From an uncultured Rhodospirillaceae bacterium (GTDB lineage: Bacteria > Pseudomonadota > Alphaproteobacteria > UBA8366): a stretch of DNA of 48,836 nucleotides. Where the stretch lies: assembly GCA_913043025.1 (NCBI GenBank), contig CAJWLM010000021.1, forward strand, positions 1 through 48,836, given 5' to 3'. Made by a program: the position numbers and the translations under genes. The notes beneath the pieces were generated by a model. The model was not told where the DNA came from. It saw only the letters and a list, made by a program, of their open reading frames with translations, and did not search any database. Positions 1-8,724 of the stretch are shown here, piece by piece; the first letter of the stretch is position 1; every line of letters begins with the position of its first letter.

Positions 1-260
1 TGAGTATTGCGAACTCCGCCTCCAACCGTAAGCGGCATAAAGCATTGCTCCGATGTGCCACTTACAACATCATAAATTGTGTCTCTATTCTCGTGGGACG
101 CTGTTATGTCTAGAAAGCATAGTTCGTCAGCCCCGGCCTTATCATAAACTTTTGCTTGCTCTATTGGGTCCCCAGCATCAACTAAACTCACGAAGTTAAC
201 GCCTTTGACAACGCGACCAGCGCATACGTCGAGACAAGGGATAATTCGCACCTTAAGCAA
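1..260 (-). CDS. hisF: Imidazole glycerol phosphate synthase cyclase subunit HisF (N-terminal part; cut by window edge)
   Basis: HisF, with the glutaminase HisH, turns PRFAR plus ammonia into imidazole-glycerol phosphate and AICAR in histidine biosynthesis. Only about the first 86 residues are inside the window. The translation opens [19 protein letters not shown], the family's N-terminal strand with the catalytic Asp of CLDV, and continues through [19 protein letters not shown] and a LTVGGG phosphate-binding loop. I place the start at a TTG codon (260..258), which gives the usual MLK opening and overlaps the end of hisA by 8 bases; a GTG at 251 is the alternative. It is the last visible gene of the hisB-hisH-GNAT-hisA-hisF operon, so it is probably translationally coupled to hisA. 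Confidence 0.93.
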   Translation of the reverse strand, partial: MLKVRIIPCLDVCAGRVVKGVNFVSLVDAGDPIEQAKVYDKAGADELCFLDITASHENRDTIYDVVSGTSEQCFMPLTVGGGVRNT

Positions 261-996
261 GCCTAGCTCCATCGGCTTTTTGTGAAGCAATTTTCAAGGC
301 GTCCTCCAAAGTGATCTTCCTGTCATACAAGGCGCGCCCCACTATCACCCCTGAAATTGGAGGAGATGCACAAATACGTTTTATATCTTCACTGCCTGAT
401 ATACCGCCGCTTGCTATTATTGGGGTTGCGACACGTTTTGCCAGTTCAATAGTCGAATCAATGTTAGGCCCTTTAAGTAAGCCATCCCTACTAATATCAG
501 TATATATAATCGCTGCAGCGCCCGCCGCCTCAAATTCTTCAGCAAGCTCTTCTGAAGTAATATTTGAAACTTCTGCCCACCCCTCTACCGCAACCCTCCC
601 TTCAATGGCGTCGATGCCCAAAACAATCCTATTTGACCACCTTGAGCATGCCCTCTTGACTAAGCTGGGGTTTTTCACAGTCACAGTGCCTAAAATAACA
701 CGAGCAACACCACTATTAAGCCAAAACTCAATCATACTTTCGTCACGTATCCCACCACCTAACTGAACTGGAATATCGACTGCATCGACAATCGCTGTCA
801 CAGCATCCGTGTTTACAGATCTCCCTGCAAATGCTCCATTGAGGTCAACGATATGGATCCATTCTGCACCGGAGCTCTCAAATGCGCGTGCCTGCTTCAC
901 TGGGCTTTCATTAAAAATAGTTGCGCGGCCCATGTCGCCTTGTTCCAAGCGGACACACTTGCCATCTTTAAGATCTATGGCCGGGTAAATAATCAT
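253..996 (-). CDS. hisA: ProFAR isomerase HisA
   Basis: HisA isomerises ProFAR to PRFAR, the step before HisF/HisH. The 247-residue product has normal family length and a complete TIM barrel: [14 protein letters not shown] with the catalytic Asp near residue 8, QLGGGIRD around 77-84, the second catalytic Asp in [14 protein letters not shown] around residue 169, and IASGGISG plus GVIVGRALY as the C-terminal phosphate-binding loops. Its ATG overlaps the stop of the upstream acetyltransferase gene in an ATGA arrangement, which suggests translational coupling. Assignment is secure. Confidence 0.97.
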   Translation of the reverse strand: MIIYPAIDLKDGKCVRLEQGDMGRATIFNESPVKQARAFESSGAEWIHIVDLNGAFAGRSVNTDAVTAIVDAVDIPVQLGGGIRDESMIEFWLNSGVARVILGTVTVKNPSLVKRACSRWSNRIVLGIDAIEGRVAVEGWAEVSNITSEELAEEFEAAGAAAIIYTDISRDGLLKGPNIDSTIELAKRVATPIIASGGISGSEDIKRICASPPISGVIVGRALYDRKITLEDALKIASQKADGARLA

Positions 997-1586
997 TGAG
1001 CCTCCATTTTCCGCAAATCCTTAAAGTAATGATATCCGGCTATCCAATTCCCATCGACCTTTGCATATCGAGGGTGCTTTCCCCATCGGACAAACCCTCG
1101 ACTTTCGTAGAATGCTATAGCAGCGGCTTGAGTCTCTCGAACGTCGAGATTGAGCACCAGAAACCCTTCATCAACCGCTGCTTCTTCGACCGCCACAGCC
1201 AAGTTGCGGGCCAAACCATATCCACGGGCCCATGGGGCAACAAAATTCGTCGTAAGTTTAGCGGCTTCTGATTGTGCTTCGTTGTTACGAGTGGGCCGCA
1301 CAAACTGGGTCGCGCCGGCTACAACACCGTCCATACGCCCGATAAACAGCGAACGCTCGGGCACCTGTATTACCCCACGCCAAAAATTTTCTAGCCCACT
1401 GCGAGCCGGTGCAGCTAACCACCCGAAACCACCGCCCTCTAGGATGGATTGTTCTGTTGCTTCACACAAGTCTTGCAGGTCAAATTCATTAATTTCGGTA
1501 ACTTGCTCAACCAACATTTTGGGAGCGAGATCGCCTGCTTTTACATTCGAAGGCGCTTCAGTGGGATTTCTATATTTTCCAACCAT
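993..1586 (-). CDS. GNAT-family N-acetyltransferase encoded inside the histidine operon
   Basis: The product (197 residues from the start I prefer) is a GNAT fold protein. The acetyl-CoA pyrophosphate loop is visible as ARGYGLARNLAVAVEEAA, followed by the C-terminal signature FYESRGFVRWGKHPRYAKVDG. I chose the ATG at 1586 because an AAGG ribosome-binding site lies 7 bases upstream and it falls just after the hisH stop; an ATG at 1610 would overlap hisH by 13 bases and has no better site. It sits between hisH and hisA with an ATGA overlap to hisA, so it is co-transcribed with histidine genes. GNAT enzymes acetylate many amines; the substrate cannot be read from the sequence, and no canonical histidine-pathway step needs it. 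Confidence 0.85.
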   Translation of the reverse strand: MVGKYRNPTEAPSNVKAGDLAPKMLVEQVTEINEFDLQDLCEATEQSILEGGGFGWLAAPARSGLENFWRGVIQVPERSLFIGRMDGVVAGATQFVRPTRNNEAQSEAAKLTTNFVAPWARGYGLARNLAVAVEEAAVDEGFLVLNLDVRETQAAAIAFYESRGFVRWGKHPRYAKVDGNWIAGYHYFKDLRKMEAQ

Positions 1587-1597
1587 TTCGAACCTTA

Positions 1598-2236
1598 TCA
1601 GGGGCACCATCGCAAAAAATTATTTATAACAGTCAGGCCTGCACCCTGACTTTTCTCGGGATGAAACTGTGTACCAATCAAATTATCCCTTCCTACCGCC
1701 GCCGTAACTGTGTCGCCATACTCTACAGTTGCCAGTAAGTCAGCATCGTTGTCAGGTTTAAAATGGAAACTGTGAACAAAATAAACATCGGCCTCGGGCC
1801 CTAGATCATCAAAAATCGGATGGTTACATGCCCTTTTCAAATCATTCCAACCCATATGGGGTATCTTGAGTGATTTATCTGACACAGCTATCGGCCGCAC
1901 AATGCCAGGAACCCAGTTAAGGCCCTTGTTTTGGACGTGCTCTAGCCCAACCGTAGACATCAGCTGCATTCCCACGCAAATGCCTAAGAATGGCTGGCCT
2001 CTCTCAAGAACAGCAAATTCAAGGGCTTCAATTAGGCCATCAATGGCCGACAATCCTTCTTTACAATGGCCGTATGAGCCGACCCCAGGCAAAACCACTC
2101 GGTCTGCAGATGCCACCTCATCAGGCTTATTGGTGACACGTACATATGCCCCTTTATTTTTGATGGATTGGCACTCAAACGCTTTTGCAACAGAGTGTAA
2201 ATTACCAGAGCCGTAGTCAATAATTGCGACGGTCAT
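1598..2236 (-). CDS. hisH: Imidazole glycerol phosphate synthase glutamine amidotransferase subunit HisH
   Basis: HisH releases ammonia from glutamine and channels it to HisF. The class I amidotransferase triad is visible: Cys87 in FLGICVGMQLM, His192 and Glu194 in GTQFHPEKSQ. The N-terminus MTVAIIDYGSGNLHSV is typical. I set the start at 2236 because AGGAAAG lies just upstream; a longer in-frame reading from 2251 adds five non-conserved residues. The length of 212 is normal. It follows hisB by 21 bases and is followed by the acetyltransferase gene. Confidence 0.96.
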   Translation of the reverse strand: MTVAIIDYGSGNLHSVAKAFECQSIKNKGAYVRVTNKPDEVASADRVVLPGVGSYGHCKEGLSAIDGLIEALEFAVLERGQPFLGICVGMQLMSTVGLEHVQNKGLNWVPGIVRPIAVSDKSLKIPHMGWNDLKRACNHPIFDDLGPEADVYFVHSFHFKPDNDADLLATVEYGDTVTAAVGRDNLIGTQFHPEKSQGAGLTVINNFLRWCP

Positions 2237-2257
2237 AAGCTTTCCTAGCACAAACGA

Positions 2258-2857
2258 TCATAGTGAGCCGCCAAGCACACCTTTTGTTGAGGGAACTGAA
2301 TTCGCCTGACGCGGATCAACGCCTATAGCCTGTTTAAGCGCACGCGCAAGCCCCTTGTAGCAGGACTCAACAATGTGATGATTGTTATCTCCATAGAAAT
2401 TCTCGATATGTAAAGTAATTCCTGCTGATTGCGAAAATGCTTGAAACCATTCATTAAATAGCTCGGTGTCCATGTCACCAAGCTTCGGCCGGGATAAATT
2501 AACCCGCCAAACCAAAAACGGCCTATTTGAACAATCAAGCGCGACACGGGTGAGCGTCTCATCCATGGGTATAAAACTGCTACCATATCGATTAATTCCT
2601 CTGCGGTCACCAAGCGCTTTTGCTACCGCCTCACCAATCGCGTATCCTGTATCCTCAGTAGTGTGGTGAAAATCTATATGAAGGTCGCCTTGTGCTTTGA
2701 GTGAAACATCGATCAAACTATGGCGCGCCAGTTGCTCAAGCATATGATCAAGAAAACCTATTCCAGTGGATACGTTGTACTCACCATTGCCATCAAGATT
2801 AATTTCAACACGAATTTGTGTTTCTTTAGTATTTCGTTCAACGGTGGCTGTGCGCAT
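2258..2857 (-). CDS. hisB: Imidazoleglycerol-phosphate dehydratase HisB
   Basis: This is a monofunctional dehydratase of 199 residues, the normal size for bacteria in which the phosphatase is separate. Metal-binding histidine motifs are seen as [30 protein letters not shown] and [18 protein letters not shown]. The ATG is preceded by a strong GAGGAAA site. It is the first gene of the visible his operon on this strand and is divergent from hslV across about 210 bases, so the operon promoter should lie in 2858-3067. Confidence 0.97.
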   Translation of the reverse strand: MRTATVERNTKETQIRVEINLDGNGEYNVSTGIGFLDHMLEQLARHSLIDVSLKAQGDLHIDFHHTTEDTGYAIGEAVAKALGDRRGINRYGSSFIPMDETLTRVALDCSNRPFLVWRVNLSRPKLGDMDTELFNEWFQAFSQSAGITLHIENFYGDNNHHIVESCYKGLARALKQAIGVDPRQANSVPSTKGVLGGSL

Positions 2858-2991
2858 GAATTTTTCCTCAACCGTATAATTGGTTCATCGTTGTACACCT
2901 ATGTAGAGAGAAAATAGCGGTCTTTCTAGCAATATAACTGAAAAGAGAATAAAAGAAGTTTGATATTGATACTAGCTTTCGTCAATCTCCT

Positions 2992-3019
2992 CTTGATCCT
3001 GACGCACAAATTACCACAT
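2992..3019 (+). promoter_or_regulatory. Candidate RpoH (heat-shock sigma) promoter for hslVU
   Basis: A CTTGAT hexamer at 2992-2997 is separated by 16 bases from CCACAT at 3014-3019. This resembles the alphaproteobacterial heat-shock promoter pattern (CTTG... and a C-rich -10) and lies about 50 bases before the hslV ATG. hslVU is a classical heat-shock operon, so the position is sensible. The match is loose and not tested. Confidence 0.4.
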
Positions 3020-3067
3020 GGTAGGTTTGAGTGATGAGATCGAAGACATCAAAGGTAGAATAGAACT

Positions 3068-3610
3068 ATGTCAGATCAATCTACTTTGCACGGGACTACA
3101 ATCCTTGCAATCCGTCAAAAAAACGAGGTTGTTATAGCGGGTGACGGTCAAGTAAGCCTTGGCCAGACGATAATAAAAGGCAATGCCCGCAAAGTGCGCC
3201 GATTGGGTGAAGGTAGTGTGATTGCTGGGTTTGCAGGCGCTACCGCTGATGCGTTTACGCTTTTTGAACGATTAGAGAGTAAGCTAGAACAATATCCTAG
3301 CCAACTTACACGTGCATGCGTCGAGCTTGCTAAGGATTGGCGTACGGATCGCTATTTGCGCCGATTAGAGGCTATGATGGCGGTTGCAGATAAATCCGTC
3401 TCATTAACATTGACAGGGAACGGAGATGTTTTAGAGCCTGAGGATGGACTAATAGGTATAGGATCGGGCGGACCATTTGCACTAGCAGCCGCACGCGGCC
3501 TTGTGCATGCAAGCGACCTCAGAGCTGAAGATATAGCCAAGCAAGCATTAAAAATTGCTGCAAGTATATGCGTCTACACAAACGAAAACATACTCATTGA
3601 GAAGTTATGA
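3068..3610 (+). CDS. hslV: ATP-dependent protease peptidase subunit HslV (ClpQ)
   Basis: HslV forms the double-hexamer proteolytic core of the HslUV protease, a bacterial relative of the proteasome beta subunit. In [10 protein letters not shown] the catalytic N-terminal Thr follows Gly9, so a nine-residue leader must be removed; this longer leader is common in alphaproteobacteria. Conserved [14 protein letters not shown] and the C-terminal [10 protein letters not shown], which contacts HslU, are both present. The length of 180 is typical. It overlaps hslU by four bases, so the pair is co-translated. It is divergent from hisB and probably heat-inducible. Confidence 0.97.
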   Translation: MSDQSTLHGTTILAIRQKNEVVIAGDGQVSLGQTIIKGNARKVRRLGEGSVIAGFAGATADAFTLFERLESKLEQYPSQLTRACVELAKDWRTDRYLRRLEAMMAVADKSVSLTLTGNGDVLEPEDGLIGIGSGGPFALAAARGLVHASDLRAEDIAKQALKIAASICVYTNENILIEKL

Positions 3611-4917
3611 TTGCTCTTACACCCCGCGAGACCGTCTCCGAGCTCGACCGTTACATTATAGGCCAAAATGAGGCCAAGCGTGCTGTGGCCGTAGCATTAA
3701 GAAATCGGTGGAGGCGACAAAATGTTCCCGAAGAAATGCGAGACGAGGTCTTACCAAAAAATATCCTCATGATAGGCCCAACAGGTGTGGGGAAAACAGA
3801 AATTGCGCGCCGTCTCGCAAAGTTGGCAGATGCGCCATTTTTGAAGGTTGAGGCCACGAAGTTTACTGAAGTCGGTTACGTCGGTAGGGACGTGGAGCAA
3901 ATCGTCCGTGATTTAGTTGATAATGCTATTCACATGACACGAGAAACACACCGCAAAGATGTTGTTGCAAGAGCAGAGTTGATGGCAGAAGAGCGGGTCC
4001 TGGACGCTCTTGTTGGCAAAGATGCAAGCGCAAACACTCGCAGTTCTTTCAGACAAAAACTTCGGAATGGTGAGCTCGATGATCGGGAAATTGAGCTCGA
4101 GCTCATCGATAGCGGCGGAGGTGGTATGCCCACTTTCGATATACCTGGTATGCCTGGTGCACAAATGGGCATGATTAACCTTAATGATATAATGGGAAAA
4201 GCGTTTGGAGAACGTACACGTAAACAGACAATGACGGTGGCAGATTCCTTTGGTGTTCTTGTAACGGAAGAAGGAGACAAATTAGTAGACGAAGACAAAG
4301 TCGTACGCGCTGCCTTAGAAAATGTTGCGCAAAATGGGATTGTTTTCATTGATGAGATTGATAAAGTGTGCGCGCGCGCGGAACGTAATGGAGCGGATGT
4401 AAGCCGTGAAGGCGTGCAGCGCGACCTTTTACCCTTAATCGAAGGAACGACTGTATCCACGAAACATGGGCCAATAAATACGGATCATATCCTCTTCATT
4501 GCTTCCGGGGCATTTCACTTAGCAAAACCATCTGATTTATTGCCGGAGCTTCAGGGTAGGCTGCCAATCCGGGTTGAGCTGAAAGCTCTTACGCGAAGTG
4601 ATTTTGAACTCATTTTACAAGAGCCGGAGAACAGCCTCATTCGCCAATATGAGGCATTGCTAAAAACAGAAAAGGTGACGCTTGTTTTTCAAGATGAGGC
4701 CATTACCGAACTTGCCAAATTAGCTGCCGAAATCAACGAGAACGTCGAGAATATAGGCGCTCGGCGTCTTCATACCGTTATGGAAAAACTTCTAGAAGAA
4801 ATTAGCTTCACTGCCACAGACCGGCCCGGTGAAGAGATACAGATTGATCGCGAATATGTACGTAGCAGGGTAGAGAACTTAGCGAAAGACGCCGACCTAT
4901 CCAAATTCATTCTTTAA
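3607..4917 (+). CDS. hslU: HslUV protease ATPase subunit HslU (ClpY)
   Basis: HslU is the AAA+ unfoldase that feeds substrates into HslV. Visible features are the N-terminal [16 protein letters not shown], Walker A GPTGVGKT at residues 57-64, the pore/sensor segment [18 protein letters not shown], an inserted I domain with a GGGGMP stretch near residue 175, Walker [11 protein letters not shown] near residue 250, and the C-terminal DADLSKFIL, whose last residues insert into HslV to activate it. The 436-residue length is normal. Its stop is five bases from the stop of the convergent HTH gene, and no terminator hairpin fits between them. Confidence 0.97.
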   Translation: MIALTPRETVSELDRYIIGQNEAKRAVAVALRNRWRRQNVPEEMRDEVLPKNILMIGPTGVGKTEIARRLAKLADAPFLKVEATKFTEVGYVGRDVEQIVRDLVDNAIHMTRETHRKDVVARAELMAEERVLDALVGKDASANTRSSFRQKLRNGELDDREIELELIDSGGGGMPTFDIPGMPGAQMGMINLNDIMGKAFGERTRKQTMTVADSFGVLVTEEGDKLVDEDKVVRAALENVAQNGIVFIDEIDKVCARAERNGADVSREGVQRDLLPLIEGTTVSTKHGPINTDHILFIASGAFHLAKPSDLLPELQGRLPIRVELKALTRSDFELILQEPENSLIRQYEALLKTEKVTLVFQDEAITELAKLAAEINENVENIGARRLHTVMEKLLEEISFTATDRPGEEIQIDREYVRSRVENLAKDADLSKFIL

Positions 4918-4922
4918 TTACT

Positions 4923-5309
4923 TCAATGTGGACTTTCCTCAGGCTTATGTTCTTTTTTTGAGCTAAGACATTCTATAAGGAATATTATTTTATCCTCAGA
5001 TAATGTGTGTATGCGATCAGCTAATAAATTAGCTAGTAAGGTGGCGTCAGGTGTTAAGTCCCCGGTGTCAACAACTACTCGCGGCCTTGAAATCGCGGCC
5101 AACTTTTGAATTTTTTCAGCATCATCCCATATGATGTTAAAATATGAACAAATTTGGTAGACCATAGGTTTACTCGGTTTACCCCGTTTTCCGAGCTCCA
5201 AGGCAGACAAATACGCCGGCGACACCTGCAACGCCTTTGCCATGTCAGAGAGTGTTACCCCTCTTTCGGAACGCATTTTTCTAATTTCCCGGCCAAACGG
5301 TGTCATCAA
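4923..5309 (-). CDS. XRE-family helix-turn-helix regulator
   Basis: This 128-residue protein starts with a Cro/C1-type HTH domain over about residues 5-60: FGREIRKMRSERGVTLSDMA, then the recognition helix VSPAYLSALELGKRGKPS. The rest is a short alpha-helical tail (about 70 residues) without a recognised sensor domain, possibly for dimerisation. It is convergent with hslU. The target is unknown; regulators of this shape often control their own gene or neighbours. No inverted-repeat operator was obvious in the short gap upstream (5310-5353). Confidence 0.85.
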   Translation of the reverse strand: MMTPFGREIRKMRSERGVTLSDMAKALQVSPAYLSALELGKRGKPSKPMVYQICSYFNIIWDDAEKIQKLAAISRPRVVVDTGDLTPDATLLANLLADRIHTLSEDKIIFLIECLSSKKEHKPEESPH

Positions 5310-5353
5310 TAATAAGAGCTTTTTTCTAAAAATCTGTTGAAGGAATTTTATTT

Positions 5354-5929
5354 TTAAAACCGTTTACGCTTCAATAGAATGTAAAGGGCACCAGTACCAC
5401 CAAGGCGCGGCGATGCGTAATCAAAGCCTAACACATGCTTACGCAAAGAGGGCTCATTTAGCCAGCGAGGGACCGCTTCTTTTAACACACCTACGCCACC
5501 ATCACGACCTCCCTTACCCGTAATCACTATCACACACCTCTTTCCTGCAGCTTGTTTATCTAATATAAACGTGTTCAACGCGCTATATGCTCTAGATTGG
5601 CTCATGCCGTGCATATCGAGATGTCCCTCGACCGGCAACTTGCCGCGCTTCAAACGCTCCCCTGTGCGCTTATCCAAGCCTACAAGCATACCATGCGAAA
5701 GCGGAACCAGCTGTGTTTTGACTTGTACACACTCACTTTCAGGAGAAAGGCAACTTGTCTTACTGCCCATTTGTAACTTCCTGTCAGACTTCGCCCCAGT
5801 GGCGTTTTGCACGGCAGATTTTTTCTCCAATGGGATTACATCGGCAACAACCTGACGCCAAAGTCCAATATCCTCATCATAATTTGATTCCTCTGGCTTA
5901 GATTTGTTTTGTTGACGCTTTTTTTCCAT
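5354..5929 (-). CDS. Smr/MutS2 C-terminal domain protein
   Basis: The C-terminal half (from about residue 100) is a Smr domain: HLDMHGMSQSRAYSALNTF contains the LDxHG motif, and VIVITGKGGRDGGVGVLKEA contains the TGxG motif, ending GALYILLKR. The N-terminal 95 residues are charged and look unstructured, including an alpha-type LWRQVVADVIPLEKK segment. Stand-alone Smr proteins are nucleases or RNA/DNA-binding proteins; the exact substrate here is not known. The mltA-smr order is the usual one in alphaproteobacteria. The gene lies 210 bases downstream of mltA, so it may have its own promoter in 5930-6139. Confidence 0.9.
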   Translation of the reverse strand: MEKKRQQNKSKPEESNYDEDIGLWRQVVADVIPLEKKSAVQNATGAKSDRKLQMGSKTSCLSPESECVQVKTQLVPLSHGMLVGLDKRTGERLKRGKLPVEGHLDMHGMSQSRAYSALNTFILDKQAAGKRCVIVITGKGGRDGGVGVLKEAVPRWLNEPSLRKHVLGFDYASPRLGGTGALYILLKRKRF

Positions 5930-6086
5930 CGTTTTCTAGAAACATTCATTCACTTCCCCCGAGACGTTTTCCAATTACAAGCACTCAAGACCGAGTTGGG
6001 GGATATATATTGGAATAGTTAACACAGCATGTATGCTTAAGAAAAGTTCTTCGGACGATTTCACATATCACCTATGGAATTTATAC

Positions 6087-6111
6087 CGCGGAAAATTATT
6101 AACTTTCCGCG
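6087..6111. repeat. 8-bp inverted repeat between mltA and smr
   Basis: CGCGGAAA at 6087-6094 and TTTCCGCG at 6104-6111 form a perfect 8-bp stem with a 9-base AT-rich loop. It lies just beyond the mltA stop on the minus strand. It could be a weak mltA terminator, although no run of T follows on either strand, or an operator for smr. The rest of the 5930-6139 gap shows nothing I can name. Confidence 0.5.
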
Positions 6112-6139
6112 CGATCGCATCAAAACCGTTCCGGCCACG

Positions 6140-7285
6140 TCATCGTGGAAGCAAAACAAAATATCGACCCGTGCTTTTCATGGTTCCTGCAAGCTTGAGG
6201 GCTTTTTTTCCAAACCCCCAAAAATAATCGCCGCGCACAGGACCCTTAATTGCAGCGCCTGTATCTTGCGCTACTAATAATTTCCGGAGCGGACGCGACT
6301 TATCGGTCGGCCAATGAGTAACAATCCATAGGGGCGCGCCAATCGGAATATAACGCTTATCAACCGCCATGCTTCGTCCGGCCGTCAACGGAACACCCTG
6401 TGCACCCATTGGTCCTTTGTTATCTGTTGTACGAAAAAATATAAACCGTGCATTCTCAGCCAACAATGCGCGAGCCTGATCTTGGTTTTCTTCAATCCAG
6501 CGCCGAATATGTGGCCAGGAAGCATGATTGCGTCTAAGATGACCGCGTGCGATCAGTACTTGCCCGATAGAGCGATAATCATGCCCATTGTGCGCAGCAA
6601 AACCGATTCTCATCACCGATCCGTCGCGTAACCTCACCCTTCCGGACCCTTGCACATGAAGAATATAAAGATCGATCAAGTCGTCGGCCCATGCTATTCG
6701 TTCAGCCTTGCCTTTCAGCGCACCCGTAGCAATGTCATCTCGTGTATAGTATGGTATGAACTGCTTTTTCCTTACCATTCCCACCAGCTTTTTGCCCGCT
6801 AATTTTGGATCAAAGCGAGCAAGATCGACGGTAATATGGTCATTCGGGACACCGTAGATCGGGGTCTGAAAGGAGTTCTCACGGCGCAAACTGCCTGTCA
6901 GCTCAGCCTCGAAGTATCCGGTAAACAGCCCTTCTGGCCCGTTTTTCCCGAAAACCAAATAGGGCTGAAACCACTTCTCAAAATAATCCTGCGCCTCATC
7001 GTCATTGGCATCACCAGCAGGCAAAGACAGACAAGCTTTGTGCCAGGAGTCGGGTTTTAAGGCTAATAAATTTAAAGCACTGCTACTATTTTTGACCATC
7101 AGCTTTTGACAGGATCCGCGGAATACACCTAAAGCATCTGAGTGATTATCATCAGCCCAGCCGGGAAGGCTTTTGAAATCCACCGGCTCCAACTTAAAAG
7201 GTCTTTCTATCTCCGACACGGGAGCGCAACTGAGGACACCAAGGACCAAAACGAAGGTAAACAGTTTTACAAGGTGTAAATACAC
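6140..7285 (-). CDS. mltA: Membrane-bound lytic murein transglycosylase A (MltA), lipoprotein
   Basis: MltA cleaves peptidoglycan glycan strands with formation of 1,6-anhydroMurNAc. The first 25 residues are a lipoprotein signal with lipobox VLSC, so it should be anchored to the outer membrane. The MltA domain is recognised by FTGYFEAELTGSLRRENSFQ, YYTRDDIATGAL and LHVQGSGRVRLRDG, and the C-terminal 3D domain by VAQDTGAAIKGPVRGDYFWG with the catalytic Asp in that last segment. The length of 381 is typical. The start is a GTG at 7285 with a poor ribosome-binding site and is the least certain part. It follows the Tim44-domain gene by 20 bases, a common alphaproteobacterial pair. Confidence 0.94.
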   Translation of the reverse strand: MYLHLVKLFTFVLVLGVLSCAPVSEIERPFKLEPVDFKSLPGWADDNHSDALGVFRGSCQKLMVKNSSSALNLLALKPDSWHKACLSLPAGDANDDEAQDYFEKWFQPYLVFGKNGPEGLFTGYFEAELTGSLRRENSFQTPIYGVPNDHITVDLARFDPKLAGKKLVGMVRKKQFIPYYTRDDIATGALKGKAERIAWADDLIDLYILHVQGSGRVRLRDGSVMRIGFAAHNGHDYRSIGQVLIARGHLRRNHASWPHIRRWIEENQDQARALLAENARFIFFRTTDNKGPMGAQGVPLTAGRSMAVDKRYIPIGAPLWIVTHWPTDKSRPLRKLLVAQDTGAAIKGPVRGDYFWGFGKKALKLAGTMKSTGRYFVLLPR

Positions 7286-7304
7286 AGGGGTGGACCAAGA
7301 TATT

Positions 7305-7979
7305 CTAATTTGAGCTCCGTGTCTCTACCAGCAACCAATTCGGGTCTTTCCCGCGTGTATCTCGTGCGAAAGTCCAAATATCGGTCACTTGGTTAACTGC
7401 TTCCGGGTCCCCATCAATAACCGCGCCAGATTGATCCCGACAAACACTTACTTGTTTACTCACAAATTTGACCGTGACCTGGGCTGTAGAATTAAGCAGA
7501 CAAGCCTCAATTACCTCCACGGAGTCAATTCCTACAAGCGAAGTCTCTTGTGTTTCACCTGCCCGCTTCCGCTGGGTGATAGCATGGTCAAAGTTTGCAT
7601 AAACGGACTCACTCAAGAGCGATTTAAGTGTACCGGTATCGCCGAGCGCAAACGCCGTGATTACCATTTCGAACGCGCTTTGAGCACCTGTTTGAAAGTC
7701 AGCCTCGTTAAACCCACTGTCTGCAGCCATTATTCTTTCTAAACCGGATTTAAGCGGTGTTGACATGTTAACATTATCATCCTGAGGGTCTAATCCGCTT
7801 GCTACTCGCGACTTTTCTGGATTTTTTTCTCGTTCTGTAATATCGGCACTGCGAGCAATGCCAAAGGGGTCACGTGACCCTTCTTGGCCCGTGCGCTTGC
7901 CGAGCACACTAACCAAGCGGAATACGAGGAACGCAGCTATAGCTGCAAAGATGATTACATCTACGTAGTCGCCGCCCAT
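7305..7979 (-). CDS. Tim44/TimA-domain membrane-anchored protein
   Basis: The 224-residue protein has one N-terminal transmembrane helix (DVIIFAAIAAFLVFRLVSVL, residues about 7-26), a charged linker, and a C-terminal Tim44-like domain of about 130 residues starting around FQTGAQSAFEMVITAFALGD and ending DIWTFARDTRGKDPNWLLVE. Mitochondrial Tim44 tethers Hsp70 to the import channel; the alphaproteobacterial relative (TimA in Caulobacter) is an inner-membrane protein whose role is not settled. Its position beside mltA, fxsA and secB is conserved in the class. Divergent from fxsA, with about 200 bases between. Confidence 0.92.
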   Translation of the reverse strand: MGGDYVDVIIFAAIAAFLVFRLVSVLGKRTGQEGSRDPFGIARSADITEREKNPEKSRVASGLDPQDDNVNMSTPLKSGLERIMAADSGFNEADFQTGAQSAFEMVITAFALGDTGTLKSLLSESVYANFDHAITQRKRAGETQETSLVGIDSVEVIEACLLNSTAQVTVKFVSKQVSVCRDQSGAVIDGDPEAVNQVTDIWTFARDTRGKDPNWLLVETRSSN

Positions 7980-8177
7980 TTTGTAAGGCCTTTCTTTTGT
8001 TCAAGGCTCAAACCAGCCTAAACACTGAGCCCAGTAATTTTTATCCAAATCAAAGTGTATGTCTTGCGTAAATCTATTTAGAACCTTAGGTTAAGGTAGT
8101 TGTCGATGCAACCGTTGCAATGACTTGGAAACCATTCTCATAACCTTACATACGGTCAGCAGAGCCAAAGGACAAGT
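7980..8177. promoter_or_regulatory. Divergent promoter region between the Tim44-domain gene and fxsA
   Basis: This gap must carry promoters for both flanking genes. The only marked structure I see is ACCTTA at 8083-8088 and TAAGGT at 8092-8097, a perfect 6-bp inverted repeat with a 3-base centre that could be an operator. No tRNA-like fold or T-rich terminator was found. Confidence 0.35.
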
Positions 8178-8693
8178 ATGAGGCTTCTGATTCTTTTAAT
8201 TTTTGTTGCAGTCCCGATTGCTGAGATAGCCATTTTTATTGAGGCAGGGAATTTTTTCGGGATTTGGACAACGCTTGCTTTAATTCTGATTACAGCAATC
8301 ATTGGCTCGGGAATGCTCAGGCATCAGGGGCTTCTAGCGCTCAGGAATACGCAGGAATCTCTGCACAGGAATGAAATACCTGTAAGGGAAGTCCTAACCG
8401 GCCTGTGTTTGTTATTTGCCGGCGTGCTTTTATTGACACCCGGGTTTTTGACCGATTGTATCGGATTTTTTTTATTGATCCCAAAATTTCGTTTATTTCT
8501 CGGCAACGCAATATTCGCTCAGATGAGAAGTCAAAGTTACACGCGGATATGGCCATCAAACGAAAGAACTCGCAACAGCGGCGACGACGATCGGCGGAAT
8601 ACGACTGTAATTGATGGCGAATTTCATGAAATTAATAATCAGGCCTTACAAAATCAAGATGAAGTGGCTTCTAAAAATGATAAGAACCCCTGA
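8178..8693 (+). CDS. fxsA: FxsA family membrane protein
   Basis: FxsA proteins are small inner-membrane proteins named for suppressing F-plasmid exclusion of phage T7; the normal cellular role is unclear. The protein shows the family N-terminus PIAEIAIFIEAGNFFGIWTT, a glycine-rich second helix (LITAIIGSGMLRHQG) and a third/fourth helix pair (LLFAGVLLLTPGFLTDCIGF, LLIPKFRLFLG), then a 55-residue hydrophilic tail with many Asn, Asp and Arg that is likely cytoplasmic. The length of 171 is normal. It is the first gene rightward, followed by the phosphatase and secB. Confidence 0.93.
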   Translation: MRLLILLIFVAVPIAEIAIFIEAGNFFGIWTTLALILITAIIGSGMLRHQGLLALRNTQESLHRNEIPVREVLTGLCLLFAGVLLLTPGFLTDCIGFFLLIPKFRLFLGNAIFAQMRSQSYTRIWPSNERTRNSGDDDRRNTTVIDGEFHEINNQALQNQDEVASKNDKNP

Positions 8694-8724
8694 TTTATTT
8701 TAAACACTTACCATTTGTATATGT

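Noticed and set aside
6033-6277. Plus-strand open frames near the mltA end
   Set aside because: They run antisense into mltA and carry no recognisable domains.
7980-8177. Possible tRNA gene in the divergent gap
   Set aside because: I could not fold a cloverleaf or find a proper T-arm there; no tRNA or rRNA gene was found anywhere in the window.
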